A stretch of 41,337 bases of DNA from an uncultured bacterium (lineage in GTDB: Bacteria; Acidobacteriota; Aminicenantia; Aminicenantales; CALLJL01): contig CALLJL010000012.1 in assembly GCA_938092135.1 (NCBI GenBank), forward strand, positions 1 through 41,337, read 5' to 3'. How positions within the stretch are numbered: position 1 is the first letter of the stretch; every line of letters starts with the position of its first letter. Shown here piece by piece: positions 24,683-33,869 of this stretch. Below the pieces are notes generated by a model. That model was not told where the DNA came from and did not search any database. It saw only the letters and a list, made by a program, of their open reading frames with translations. The translations under genes were made by a program, and so were the position numbers.

Positions 24683-26094
24683 TGACTGCCCCAACTTTTT
24701 TCCCCCAGCAGCTTAATTTGGCTACGTTTTTTAATAATCTTAATAAATAGACTGGCCAGCTCGGGATGAAATTGTTGGCCTGAGTATTTAGCGATAACAT
24801 CAAGAGCTTCTTCCGGACTCAAGGCTTGGCGATATGGTCTATCTGAAGTCATGGCATCGAAAGAATCAGCCAGGGCAATGATGGCTGCAGATAGGGGTAT
24901 TTCATTTCGGCTCAGTCTGTCGGGATAGCCACGGCCATTATACCATTCATGGTGATGTCTGACTGCGGGAATGTATTTATAAAGGCAAGGTGCTTTGCTT
25001 AAAATTTCAGCTCCGTACTCTGGATGTTTTTTCATTTCCTGGATTTCTTGGGGTTCTAAATGACCCTGTTTATGGAGGATAGAATCGGGAATTCTTATCT
25101 TGCCCACATCATGGAAAAGACAGGCAATTTCAATTAGCTCGATTTCTTCATGAGAAAGGCCGGCCTCTTTCCCTAAGGCCACGGCAAGTTCGGCCACTCT
25201 GGTGGAATGGCCTAGAGTATAGGGATCTCGGGCTTCGATCGCTGCGGCCAAAATTTTGATCGTAGCTACGTAGGCCTGTTCTATTTCATGGGCATAAGAA
25301 GCAAGTTTTTCTCTCTGATCGATAACAAGCGAGGCCATTTCGTTGAAACTGGCTGTCAGACGGCCCAATTCATCCATGGAATATATTTTTAAAGCTTGAG
25401 TTTTCCCCAGGCGCTTCATTTCCTCAACACCTCGGGCGAGCTCTCTTACCGGCCGAGTTAATTGATTTGAAAGGAATAAACTACCGACTAGACCAAAAAG
25501 AGTTATTAGGGTGAAAAGCAAAAGAATATTTTTCCTGGCTTGGGCTTGAGCAGAAAGGAGGGCTGACCAGTCAATTTCCAGAAGAACTAGTCCGAGCCTT
25601 TCACCCATAAAATCAATGGGATTTTCGACCACCAAATTCTTTTTCGATATTCCCTTTGAATTTTGACCTGAAGGATTATTTTTTTGGCCTAATTCCGAGG
25701 AAGAGGCATTGAAATCAAAAATTTTTTCCCCTATTTTCTCTGAATCGCTATGAACGATAATTTCACCTTCATTATCGATGATGGCGATGGAGGTAATATC
25801 GGGATTGGCCATTTTTATCCGGTAAACCATATTGTCGAGACTTAGAATATCCCGGGGAATAAGATGGTGCCCAGCAGCCGAAGCGATACTGCGACAAAGG
25901 GAATCGGCTCGCCTAAAAATACTTGTTGAGATTTGCCTTTTCATAATCTCCAGGGTTATCACATAAGTTCCAGAAAGGGTGATGAGGAGAAGAGCGAGAA
26001 TATAAAGCGTGAATTTCACATTAATTTTATGATAAAAAATAAGGGGGAAAATAAAGAATAATTTTTTCTTATTTAATTTTTTAATAAAATTCAT
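24679..26094 (-). CDS. Membrane sensor with HAMP and HD-GYP c-di-GMP phosphodiesterase domain
   Basis: 471 residues: N-terminal TM (YILALLLITLSGTYVITLEI), an extracytoplasmic sensor of about 140 residues, second TM (NILLLFTLITLFGLVGSLFL), a HAMP linker (LTRPVRELARGVEEM), then an HD-GYP domain. HD-GYP marks: RDPYTLGHSTRVAEL, HDVGKIRIPDSIL (H328-D329), HPEYGAEIL, HHHEWYNGRGYPDRL and ALADSFDAMTSDRPYR. These metal-binding and G-Y-P residues are all present, so an active cyclic-di-GMP phosphodiesterase is likely. The signal sensed is unknown. It is the first gene of a two-gene operon with the TPR lipoprotein. Confidence 0.92.
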   Translation of the reverse strand: MNFIKKLNKKKLFFIFPLIFYHKINVKFTLYILALLLITLSGTYVITLEIMKRQISTSIFRRADSLCRSIASAAGHHLIPRDILSLDNMVYRIKMANPDITSIAIIDNEGEIIVHSDSEKIGEKIFDFNASSSELGQKNNPSGQNSKGISKKNLVVENPIDFMGERLGLVLLEIDWSALLSAQAQARKNILLLFTLITLFGLVGSLFLSNQLTRPVRELARGVEEMKRLGKTQALKIYSMDELGRLTASFNEMASLVIDQREKLASYAHEIEQAYVATIKILAAAIEARDPYTLGHSTRVAELAVALGKEAGLSHEEIELIEIACLFHDVGKIRIPDSILHKQGHLEPQEIQEMKKHPEYGAEILSKAPCLYKYIPAVRHHHEWYNGRGYPDRLSRNEIPLSAAIIALADSFDAMTSDRPYRQALSPEEALDVIAKYSGQQFHPELASLFIKIIKKRSQIKLLGEKSWGSQ

Positions 26095-26117
26095 TTTTCA
26101 GTTTAAAGCTAAATACT

Positions 26118-26246
26118 TTATTTTTCCCTGTCATCACCGATAACAATGATTTTCGGGGTGATTTTAGGATGAAGAAAGTCACCTATTGAGGTGAGAAGAA
26201 AATGGGCCGGGAGAAGTCCACCTATAACGCATTTTTTTCCAGAAAT
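26118..26246 (-). other. Short protein-like open frame, possible gene remnant
   Basis: Between the PurM-like gene and the HD-GYP gene, both on the same strand, one frame reads ISGKKCVIGGLLPAHFLLTS and then GDFLHPKITPKIIVIGDD, ending in a stop at 26118. It looks like folded-protein sequence (hydrophobic strand, then I-V-I-G-D-D) but has no ATG, GTG or TTG and only about 42 codons. No family recognised. It may be the tail of a deleted gene. Confidence 0.35.
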
Positions 26247-26317
26247 TTAAGATAGAAATCTTATAAATTTTTAAAATTCTGATTCATAAAATCAGCTAAA
26301 ATCAAAAGCTTTTTGAT

Positions 26318-27448
26318 CTATTCTACCGGTGGCAGAATCAGCCCTTCTGGTTCAAAAATGACCTTCCTTTCTCCTTCCTCCACCTGGCCGAGGTGAATAA
26401 GTTCATAACCAGCTTTTTGGCCAATATCAATTGTTCGATCTACTTCTTTTTCTGGAACAAAAATGTAAAATCCTATTCCCCAATTAAAAGTCGTCAGGCA
26501 ATCTATTAGACTTACGCCGATTTCACGCATGAATTGGAAAAGAGGCGGTATTTCCTCGACCCATTTTTTGATTCTGTAGGTGAAAGGTCTTTTGCAATAG
26601 GCAATTTTCGACACCCCTCCTCCTGTTCCGGCCAGAAGCGAGTGAATTTCAATATTATTCTCGAGCAGGGCTTCGACCAGGGCCACATAGGAACGGGTTG
26701 GAATTAGAGCTTCCTCCCCCAGGGTCCGCCCATTGGGGAGCAGATGAAGAAATTTATCCTTCAGAGTCATGGCTCTTTTAATCACCAGGGAAACTCCATT
26801 GGCATGAAGTCCAGAGGAAGTTACCCCAATAATTTGGTCTCCCGCTTGAAGTTTTTCTCCCGTAATCTTCCTTTCAGCTGGCACGATTATTCCGGTAACA
26901 CAGCCTGAAAGGGAAGGGGCACTTTTCACTGGCGGCTCAGCTTTAATGATGTAACGGAGGGCTGGCGACTCTCCAGCCGGCATGGCCATGCCGCACATCT
27001 CGCAAGCTTTAAAAAAACTTTCTGCCAGATCGCAGCTCCGTTGTTCATCCATAAACCATTCGCTATCTCCAGCAGCTACTTCATCAGTGTAAATAACAGG
27101 AAGAGCCCCCTGACAGATAACATCGTTGGCCGCCATTAAAGCGGTATCAATGCCGATACCTTCATAATAGGTTAGGCCAGTTCCGGCATGCTGATACATC
27201 CATTCAGCAATCCAGTTTTTATTGCCCAGGCCCTCCTGGGTTTGACACCAAAGATGGGGTTGGTTTCCTCGATAGCTAAAAACAACGCCATGGAGGCCGA
27301 GGCTTTCGGGGTCAATGTAAACGCCCCTTTTATTGGGAAAGGAGAGGGTGCGGCGACCCGCCTCCACCATGGCCATTTTGAAGGGTTCAATCTTAGAATA
27401 ATCCACCCCAGCCTGGGCGTATTCGGCTCTATGTTTTTTCTTAAACAT
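26318..27448 (-). CDS. PurM-like protein (phosphoribosylformylglycinamidine cyclo-ligase/AIR synthase-related)
   Basis: A 376-residue product from ATG 27448, preceded by AGAAAGG; a TTG 18 bases upstream is less likely. The N-terminus AEYAQAGVDYSKIEPFK is typical of PurM. GIDTALMAANDVICQGALPV corresponds to the PurM segment with the conserved N-D and G-A. LQAGDQIIGVTSSGLHANGV and LLAGTGGGVSKI match the C-terminal domain. It is longer than PurM (about 345) and the G-G-E-T-A-E-M-P motif is replaced by PAGESPALRYI. PurM makes aminoimidazole ribotide from FGAM and ATP in purine synthesis. The deviations leave open a related activity. No other purine gene is nearby. Confidence 0.8.
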   Translation of the reverse strand: MFKKKHRAEYAQAGVDYSKIEPFKMAMVEAGRRTLSFPNKRGVYIDPESLGLHGVVFSYRGNQPHLWCQTQEGLGNKNWIAEWMYQHAGTGLTYYEGIGIDTALMAANDVICQGALPVIYTDEVAAGDSEWFMDEQRSCDLAESFFKACEMCGMAMPAGESPALRYIIKAEPPVKSAPSLSGCVTGIIVPAERKITGEKLQAGDQIIGVTSSGLHANGVSLVIKRAMTLKDKFLHLLPNGRTLGEEALIPTRSYVALVEALLENNIEIHSLLAGTGGGVSKIAYCKRPFTYRIKKWVEEIPPLFQFMREIGVSLIDCLTTFNWGIGFYIFVPEKEVDRTIDIGQKAGYELIHLGQVEEGERKVIFEPEGLILPPVE

Positions 27449-27893
27449 AACAAGCCTTTCTTTCAACCTTAGCCAACTCTCTTTCTGATTGATAATTCAG
27501 AATAACAGCCATATTATAGTTTGATTTTAAGCAAGAATAATTCCTAAAACAAGAAGATCTTTAGCTAAGTAAGGCAGGAAAATTTCCGGCAAATATTTTG
27601 GACTTTGATAATTCTTCTCTTTCTGGTTTTTCCAAATTTCTATTCTATGCAGGCTTATTTTTAATTTGAGCTTTTTCTTTTTAAAGTTCAGCAAGCTTCA
27701 GATTTTAAAAGCCCGATGAGGCTTTCATTTAAAGACAAAATAAGACCAAAAAGGGATTTCCTAGACTAATTTACTAGGCTTAATGGTCAAGAATAGATGA
27801 AAGAAGAATTGTAACCTGGATTTAATTTCATTAAAATAGCTGACGAAACGACAAAAAATTAGGACGGACGAAATGAGTTAAAATTTGGGGAAG
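27449..27893. other. Divergent intergenic region
   Basis: 445 bases, A+T rich, between the PurM-like gene (minus) and a small membrane protein (plus). No open frame with protein-like sequence, no hairpin terminator and no RNA gene recognised; it must hold both promoters. Confidence 0.45.
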
Positions 27894-28229
27894 ATGAAAA
27901 AGCTAATTATTCTCATAATTATTCTCCTTTTTGGCTATTTTGTTTTTGATTTATACATGAAGAGCAACACACCCGAGATCAAGATAGTTCGGAGTCTCGA
28001 AAGGGAATTCCGTCGGGCCGTGGATAGATATATAACGGCGATGAGGCATGCAGCCGAGCCCGGTGGGGTCATCATTTCCGAACCAGAGAGAGCCGAAAAT
28101 GAGATAAGGGTAATCAGGGCAAAACTTCAGGAAATAATTGTAACTTTGACGGAACAAAAGGCCCTGGAAAGAGCCCGAAAACTTCAAGCCGACATTAAAA
28201 CCTTTTGCCAAAAAAACCAAATTGATTGA
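27894..28229 (+). CDS. Small single-pass membrane protein, unknown function
   Basis: 111 residues. ATG 27894 (MKKLIILIIILLFGYFVFDL) gives an N-terminal transmembrane or signal-anchor segment; an in-frame TTG 9 bases upstream adds MGK. The rest is soluble and helical, rich in Arg and Glu (SLEREFRRAVDRYITAMRHA; LTEQKALERARKLQADIKTF), suggesting a short coiled-coil exposed outside the cytoplasm. The ribosome site is TTGGGGA. No family recognised. Confidence 0.6.
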   Translation: MKKLIILIIILLFGYFVFDLYMKSNTPEIKIVRSLEREFRRAVDRYITAMRHAAEPGGVIISEPERAENEIRVIRAKLQEIIVTLTEQKALERARKLQADIKTFCQKNQID

Positions 28230-28635
28230 ACTCTTTAAAATCGCGGGCCCACGAAAAGAAAGATTTAGCCAGCTTTAAAGGAAAAGCTAATTTTTTGCTT
28301 TGGCAGGTTAATTTTTTCCTTAAAAGGCTTTTCTTGTCCTTTAAGATAGGCCTATTTTGATTTTTCCCTCAAAAATTTCTTAAAAATTACAAAAAGATGA
28401 GAGCTATTTCGAGCTTCTTTAAATACTTTTTTGCTATTTCAAGATGAATCTTTGATTTTTTCTTTTATTTTAGAATTCCTTTTAACTTTTATATAAATTA
28501 ATGGATAATAGTTAGCTTAAAATCTAAGTTAGCTTAAAATTAGTTTTCAGGGGAAAGAAGAGGATTTAAAAATTATTGACCTGACTCTCTCGGACCTAAT
28601 AAACTTTGATTCAAAATAAAAATGGGGAGGATTTA
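28230..28635. other. Intergenic region upstream of the GH172-ABC operon
   Basis: 406 bases, very A+T rich, without a coding frame. It presumably contains the operon promoter; TTGACC at about 28577 is a possible -35 element but no convincing -10 follows. A duplicated GTTAGCTTAAAAT motif is listed separately. Confidence 0.45.
28511..28540. repeat. Direct repeat GTTAGCTTAAAAT, two copies 17 bp apart
   Basis: Copies at 28511-28523 and 28528-28540, about 100 bases before the GH172 start. Spacing and position would suit a regulator binding two similar faces, but simple duplication is equally possible. Confidence 0.6.
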
Positions 28636-29841
28636 ATGAGAATCAAAAAAACGGTTTGTTTTTTGGGATTTATCTTAATTATTGGGTCTTCTTTTTCCTG
28701 GCCTCAGGCCGTGATAGGTTCCAGTTTTTTGGATGAAATGGCTAGATTAAAGAACTATGAACGCAAAAGGATTTCCAGCTTTGATCGCACCGGGAAAAAT
28801 ACCGATTGTCTTAGGATAGATTCTGGGGAGACAGTGGAATTGGCTAAAATTGAGGGGGCGGGCATTATTAAACACATCTGGATAACTCTTTCCTCTGAAG
28901 ATCCCATGATTAGAAGAAATGCCGTTTTAAGAATGTACTGGGATGGTGAGAAAGAGCCGAGTGTTGAATGTCCCTTGGGTGATTTTTTTGGCCAAGGTTG
29001 GGGAGAAAAATATAATTTTATTAGTTTGCCCCTTGCAGCTAGCCCGCGCGAAGGCAATGCTCTCAACTGCTTTTTCCCCATGCCCTTTAGTCAGGGGGCT
29101 TTAATTACCCTTGAAAATCAATCGGATAAACCCATTAATGCTTTTTACTATTATATTGATTATGAAAAGCATAAAAATATCCCGCCGGAGCTTGGGCGTT
29201 TTCATGCTTTCTGGAATCGTGAGCTAACAGAGCCCCTGCCTGAAGGTGAAAATGAATGGTCCATCCTGGCCGAGCCCCAGCCAAATCTTGATGGCCGAAG
29301 AAATTACATCATTGCTGAGATTGAAGGTCAGGGCCAGTTTATTGGGATCAATTATTATGTCGAAAATCCCACACCTATTTGGTATGGTGAAGGAGATGAC
29401 ATGTTTTTTATTGATGGTGAAAAGTGGCCACCCTCCCTTCATGGTACGGGCACCGAAGATTTCTTCAATTGCTCCTGGAGTCCCGTAGAAAATTATCAGC
29501 ATCCCTTTTATGGCTATGCCCGAGTCTCCAATGGTTTCGGGTGGCTTGGCCGGACTCACTGTTATCGCTTCTTCCTCGAGTCGCCTATAACTTTCCAGAA
29601 ATCCCTGCTGGCCACGATCGAACATGGCCATAATAATTGCCTGACCCTTGACTTGGTCACAGTGGCCTACTGGTATCAAAAAGAGCCCCACAAACCTTTC
29701 CCCAAGTTAAGGCCAAAGGAGGAAAGACAGAATATGCCTTCCATTGGGCCTGTTGATATTCACCGGTGGCGCGATGCCTGGCGCCGCGAATTAGGCGGCG
29801 GAAAACTTTGGGGAAATGAAAAGAGGGAAGAAAAAAGATAG
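28636..29841 (+). CDS. GH172 (DUF2961) furanosidase, exported
   Basis: A 401-residue product from ATG 28636, chosen for GGGGAGG 5 bases upstream and an immediate signal peptide (MRIKKTVCFLGFILIIGSSF). Family landmarks: SFDRTGKNTDCLRIDSGETV, GAGIIKHIWITLSSEDP, YWDGEKEPSVECPLGDFFGQ, INYYVENPTPIWYGEGDDMF and HGTGTEDFFNCSWSP, where the G-E-G-D-D and G-T-E-D-F elements are the conserved acidic core of DUF2961. GH172 enzymes include alpha-D-arabinofuranosidases and alpha-D-fructofuranosidase/difructose dianhydride synthase. First gene of an operon with a monosaccharide ABC transporter, so its product is probably the imported sugar or part of it. Confidence 0.88.
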   Translation: MRIKKTVCFLGFILIIGSSFSWPQAVIGSSFLDEMARLKNYERKRISSFDRTGKNTDCLRIDSGETVELAKIEGAGIIKHIWITLSSEDPMIRRNAVLRMYWDGEKEPSVECPLGDFFGQGWGEKYNFISLPLAASPREGNALNCFFPMPFSQGALITLENQSDKPINAFYYYIDYEKHKNIPPELGRFHAFWNRELTEPLPEGENEWSILAEPQPNLDGRRNYIIAEIEGQGQFIGINYYVENPTPIWYGEGDDMFFIDGEKWPPSLHGTGTEDFFNCSWSPVENYQHPFYGYARVSNGFGWLGRTHCYRFFLESPITFQKSLLATIEHGHNNCLTLDLVTVAYWYQKEPHKPFPKLRPKEERQNMPSIGPVDIHRWRDAWRRELGGGKLWGNEKREEKR

Positions 29842-29936
29842 AAAAAAGGGAAAAAATAAAAATAAAAAACTAAAAATAAAAAAGCTAAAAAAGAAATAAA
29901 GAAAAATTTAAAAAAGTTAAATTAGGATATAGGCCA
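29842..29936 (+). other. Almost pure purine, A-rich spacer inside the operon
   Basis: 95 bases composed nearly only of A with some G and T on the coding strand, between GH172 and the ABC ATPase gene. No stem-loop, so not an intrinsic terminator in this direction. It could act as a ribosome-loading or mRNA-processing region. Confidence 0.5.
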
Positions 29937-31460
29937 ATGCTGGAAATGCAAGGAATCACTAAATCCTTTTCTGGAGTCCAGGTTCTCCATGAAGTTGACT
30001 TTGATTTAAAAGAAGGTGAGATTCATGCCTTGGCTGGCGAAAATGGAGCCGGAAAGACAACTTTAATAAAAATTCTTTGCGGTGTTCATTCTGATTATCA
30101 AGGGAAAATAAAATTCAAGGGGGAGACAGTTCATTTCCGTTCCCCTCAAGAAGCAGCCAAGAAAGGCATAGTGGCCATTCATCAGGAGCTTTCCCTGGTT
30201 AATTCTCTAAGTGTTATTGATAATATTTTCCTTGGTCGGGAAATCAGAAGAAGGCCCGGCTTTATAGATTATCGGGCTGAGAGCCAAAAAGCTTCGGCCA
30301 TACTTAAAAATTTTGGATTGGAAATAAATTTAAATGAAACCACAGGCATTTATCCTTACTCCATCCGCCAGATGATAGAAGTTGCCAAGGCCCTGGCTCA
30401 AGAAGCTAAAGTTATCATCATGGATGAACCAACCTCAGCTCTTAATCAAGCTGAAGTGGATCACCTTTTTAGCCTGATGGTTAATTTAAAAAAGAAAGGC
30501 TGCAGTTTGATTTATATTTCTCATCGCCTCGAAGAAATTTTCCAGATTAGTGACCGAATCACAGTTCTACGAGATGGCCGGAAAATAGGGACAGAGATAA
30601 CTTCAAAGCTTGCTCCTGAGACACTTATCCGCTGGATGGTTGGTCGCGAAATTACTCAGCAATTTCCTCCTTATTTTCGTTGCCTCGGTCAGGAGAAATT
30701 ACGGGTTGACCATCTTTTTATCCCCGATCCAACTGGGCTTAAACGATGGATCATCGAGGATGTCTCCTTTTCTCTTCATCAAGGCGAAATTCTCGGTTTT
30801 GCCGGTCTCCAAGGTTCAGGAAAGAGCGAGCTTTTTCACGGTCTCTTTGGTTCCTTTGGGAGAGAAATTAAAGGAGAAATTTATCTTGATGGCCAGCCCT
30901 TTTCAGTCCGCTCTCCTGGGCAATCCATAAAAAAGGGAATTGTCCTTTTAACGAATGATCGTCAGCGGACAGGGCTTATTCCTTCAATTGATGTCATAAA
31001 AAATATAACCATAGCTTCTTTACGAAAATATTCGCCCCGAGGCTGGATTGATCCTCAGGCAGAGAGACAAACAGCCCAGAAATATGTGAATAAACTTCAG
31101 ATCAAACTCCAGAGTTTAGATCAAGAAGTTCAGACTCTTTCGGGTGGAAATCAACAAAAAATAATTCTGGCTCGTTGGCTGGGAACAGAACCCCAAGTGC
31201 TCCTTCTTGATGAACCAACGCTTGGGATTGATGTCGGGGCCAAATATGATATTTACTGTTTAATGAACGAATGGAAGGCCCAAGGCTTAGCTATTGCTCT
31301 AATCACTTCAGAATTACCTGAGCTTCTGGCCGTGGCTGATCGCTTTCTCGTTCTCCATCGAGGCCGAATTGTAGCTGAATTTTCCCATGAGGAAGCGACC
31401 CAGGAAAAAATTTTGCAGGCAGCCATGGGAGGAAGAGAGGAGACAAAAATTTTTTATTAG
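29937..31460 (+). CDS. Monosaccharide ABC transporter, duplicated ATPase (RbsA/XylG/MglA type)
   Basis: 507 residues, the standard length for the two-domain sugar ATPases. First domain: Walker A GENGAGKTTLIKIL, signature-like YSIRQMIEVAKAL and Walker B VIIMDEPTSAL. Second domain: Walker-A-like GLQGSGKSELFHGL, signature LSGGNQQKIILARWL and Walker B VLLLDEPTLGID. It powers uptake by the carbohydrate uptake transporter-2 (CUT2) family, whose substrates are ribose, xylose, arabinose, galactose and similar monosaccharides. It forms an operon with the permease and binding protein downstream. Confidence 0.93.
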   Translation: MLEMQGITKSFSGVQVLHEVDFDLKEGEIHALAGENGAGKTTLIKILCGVHSDYQGKIKFKGETVHFRSPQEAAKKGIVAIHQELSLVNSLSVIDNIFLGREIRRRPGFIDYRAESQKASAILKNFGLEINLNETTGIYPYSIRQMIEVAKALAQEAKVIIMDEPTSALNQAEVDHLFSLMVNLKKKGCSLIYISHRLEEIFQISDRITVLRDGRKIGTEITSKLAPETLIRWMVGREITQQFPPYFRCLGQEKLRVDHLFIPDPTGLKRWIIEDVSFSLHQGEILGFAGLQGSGKSELFHGLFGSFGREIKGEIYLDGQPFSVRSPGQSIKKGIVLLTNDRQRTGLIPSIDVIKNITIASLRKYSPRGWIDPQAERQTAQKYVNKLQIKLQSLDQEVQTLSGGNQQKIILARWLGTEPQVLLLDEPTLGIDVGAKYDIYCLMNEWKAQGLAIALITSELPELLAVADRFLVLHRGRIVAEFSHEEATQEKILQAAMGGREETKIFY

Positions 31461-31502
31461 TGACCTATGATAATCTGTAAAAAATAATTAGGGAAAATAA
31501 AT

Positions 31503-32534
31503 TTGAATCAGCTGATAAAACCTATGTTTCTATGGTGTCAAAAAAAGATTAAAAATAATTTTTTAACTATTTTTCGCTCGCCTTTAATGAGAGCTACTCT
31601 GGCCTTGATTTTTGTTTTTCTTATTGGAGTTATTTTTAACGCTCATGGCGCTTTTTTCCGCTGGGATACTCACCGAGATATGTTTCGCCATATTTCAGTT
31701 TTTGCCATCTTGGCTTGCGGAATGACCATAGTTATTATTACGGCGGGCATAGATCTTTCTGTTGGCAGTGTCTTGGGATTTTCAGCTGTTCTTTTTTCTC
31801 TTTTAACTATTCAAAGAGGATTGAACCCGATTCTAGCCCTTTTTTTGGTTTTTTTGGCCGGACTCGGCTGTGGTTTAATTTCTGGTGCGTTGGTGGCCAG
31901 GTTTAAAATCCAGCCCTTTATCGCCACCTTAGCCATGATGGTTTTTGCCCGGGGTCTGGCCAAATGGATTTCAGGTGGCAAAAAAATCTCAACAGCTATT
32001 CTGGATTCAAGTGGCGTTTATCGCTATGTTGAGCCACCCCAAATTTTTAACCTCCTTAATTCTAAAATTTTCAATGGCAATCTCGCTGTCGTCACCATTA
32101 TTTTTCTTTTTTGTGCCCTCATAAGTTCCCTTATTTTGGGGAAGTTACGTCTTGGTCGTTATTTCTATGCTGTTGGAGGGAATGAGGAAGCCGCCCGTCT
32201 TTCGGGTGTTCCCGTGGCCCAAACTAAGCTTATAGCTTATGGTCTAAGCGGTCTTTTCAGCGCTGTGGCTGGTATCTGTCAGGCGGCTCAAGAAATGCAG
32301 GGCGATCCTGAAGCCGGTCTGACTTATGAGCTTACAGCTATTGCCATTGTGGTCATTGGCGGAACGAGTCTTGCTGGCGGAAGAGGCAGTTTAGGTCTGA
32401 CTATAGTTGGGGCTTTAACCATAGGGTATCTTGAAAAGATTCTAAGTCTTAATGCCATTGGCGAAGCCAGTCGCCTAATGCTTACTGGAGCCATCATTAT
32501 TGGCGCGGTTCTTTTCCAGCGAGCGCGGAAATAG
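31503..32534 (+). CDS. Monosaccharide ABC transporter permease (RbsC type)
   Basis: 343 residues with about 8-10 membrane segments. Family marks: GMTIVIITAGIDLSVGSVLG, KIQPFIATLAMMVFARGLA, AVGGNEEAARLSGVPV (the cytoplasmic EAA-like loop contacting the ATPase) and ELTAIAIVVIGGTSLAGGRG. The start is TTG at 31503 with AGGGA upstream; an internal ATG at 31524 lacks a ribosome site and would shorten the N-terminal tail. CUT2 systems use a homodimer of such a permease, consistent with a single gene here. Confidence 0.92.
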   Translation: MNQLIKPMFLWCQKKIKNNFLTIFRSPLMRATLALIFVFLIGVIFNAHGAFFRWDTHRDMFRHISVFAILACGMTIVIITAGIDLSVGSVLGFSAVLFSLLTIQRGLNPILALFLVFLAGLGCGLISGALVARFKIQPFIATLAMMVFARGLAKWISGGKKISTAILDSSGVYRYVEPPQIFNLLNSKIFNGNLAVVTIIFLFCALISSLILGKLRLGRYFYAVGGNEEAARLSGVPVAQTKLIAYGLSGLFSAVAGICQAAQEMQGDPEAGLTYELTAIAIVVIGGTSLAGGRGSLGLTIVGALTIGYLEKILSLNAIGEASRLMLTGAIIIGAVLFQRARK

Positions 32535-32645
32535 GCTTTAAATGGGAAGATTAAAATTTAAAAAAGGTAGAAAATCTGGCAGATCATAAATATTAAAAAA
32601 GTCAAAAAGGTGGAAACTGGAAAAATCCAAAAGAGGAGAGAATTG

Positions 32646-33731
32646 ATGAAAGATCGAAAAAATTTTTTATTAATGATTTTAGTCTCTGGAGCTTCAGTTT
32701 TATTTATTCTTTTAAGCAGTTGTAAAGCTGGAAAGGAAGAGGCCAGCCGAGCAAAGGCTGCTAAGAAAGTTGTTCGGCCACAGTTTATCATCGGTCTGAG
32801 TCAATGTAACTTAGGTGAACCCTGGCGGGTTCAAATGAATCTGGATATAAAAAATGAAGCTGATAAGCATCCTGAATTAAAAGTAATTTTTAAGGATGCC
32901 CAGAACGATTCTTTACGGCAGCAGGCTCAGATTGAGGAATTTATTAATGCCGGTGTTGATTTAATTATTGTTTCTCCGAAAGAAGCGGCCCCATTGACAG
33001 CTCCGGTGGCGGCTGCCTATGAGCGAGGTATACCCGTTATTGTTCTTGATCGCCGGGTTCTTGGCGAAAAATATACCTGTTTTATCGGAGCGGATAATAA
33101 AAAAATTGGTTATGCGGCTGGACGCTGGATAGTCCAGAGACTAAAAGGTCAGGGAAAAGTAGTCGAACTCAAAGGCTTGATGACTTCCACCCCTGGGCAG
33201 GATAGACATACCGGTTTTAGAGAAGCCATTAAGGGCAGCAATATTGAGGTTATCTTTGAAGCTGACATGAAGTGGCTTGAGCCTGAAGCCCGAAAAGAGA
33301 TGGAATCAGCCTTGGCGCGCTTCCCCAAAATTGATCTTGTTTATGCTCACAATGATCCCGGAGCTCATGGTGCTTATCTTGCGGCCAAAGCCGCTGGTCG
33401 AGAAAAGGAAATTATCTTCGTGGGTATTGATGCTTTGCCCCATGAGGGCCAGATATATGTCCGCCAGGGCATTCTTGAGGCCAGTTTTGAATATCCCACG
33501 GGCGGCAAAGAAGCCATTCTTTTTGCTCTTGAAATATTACAGGGCAAACCAGTGCCTAAAGAAGTTGTTCTTCCCTCAAAATATTTTACTCGAATGAATA
33601 TTGACCAGGGAGGTGAGTCAATCGAAAAACTGCTTGGTCCACAATATGCCGAATATCTATCCGCTGTGGCCAACCTTATGGTTTTAGAACACCTTAAATT
33701 AAATTTCAGAAATTTAATTTTAGCCCAATGA
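32646..33731 (+). CDS. Sugar-binding lipoprotein of the ABC transporter (RbsB type)
   Basis: 361 residues from ATG 32646 (AGAGGAGA upstream). The signal peptide ends in a lipobox (ILLSSC), predicting a lipid-anchored binding protein, less common in Gram-negatives than a free periplasmic one. Type 1 periplasmic-binding-protein fold: IGLSQCNLGEPWRVQMN, NAGVDLIIVSPKEAAPLTAP, GIPVIVLDRRVLG, FIGADNKKIGYAAGRW, VYAHNDPGAHGAYLAA and IIFVGIDALPHEGQIYVRQG. These position it with ribose/galactose/xylose binders. The specific sugar cannot be told from sequence. Confidence 0.92.
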   Translation: MKDRKNFLLMILVSGASVLFILLSSCKAGKEEASRAKAAKKVVRPQFIIGLSQCNLGEPWRVQMNLDIKNEADKHPELKVIFKDAQNDSLRQQAQIEEFINAGVDLIIVSPKEAAPLTAPVAAAYERGIPVIVLDRRVLGEKYTCFIGADNKKIGYAAGRWIVQRLKGQGKVVELKGLMTSTPGQDRHTGFREAIKGSNIEVIFEADMKWLEPEARKEMESALARFPKIDLVYAHNDPGAHGAYLAAKAAGREKEIIFVGIDALPHEGQIYVRQGILEASFEYPTGGKEAILFALEILQGKPVPKEVVLPSKYFTRMNIDQGGESIEKLLGPQYAEYLSAVANLMVLEHLKLNFRNLILAQ

Positions 33732-33869
33732 ATAAGAATTGTCCTTTATTGTCCCTTCAAAGTTTAGGCAAAAATGGGTGGGAAAAAAAAGAAGTTCTTT
33801 AGATGAAAATCCTGTTTATTTTCGGGTTTGGCTTGAATATTTTAATAACATAAAAGAGGAGGCGCTTTG

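Noticed and set aside
29842..29936. Terminator between GH172 and the ABC transporter genes
   Set aside because: A-rich on the coding strand and without a stem-loop; the genes most likely share one transcript.
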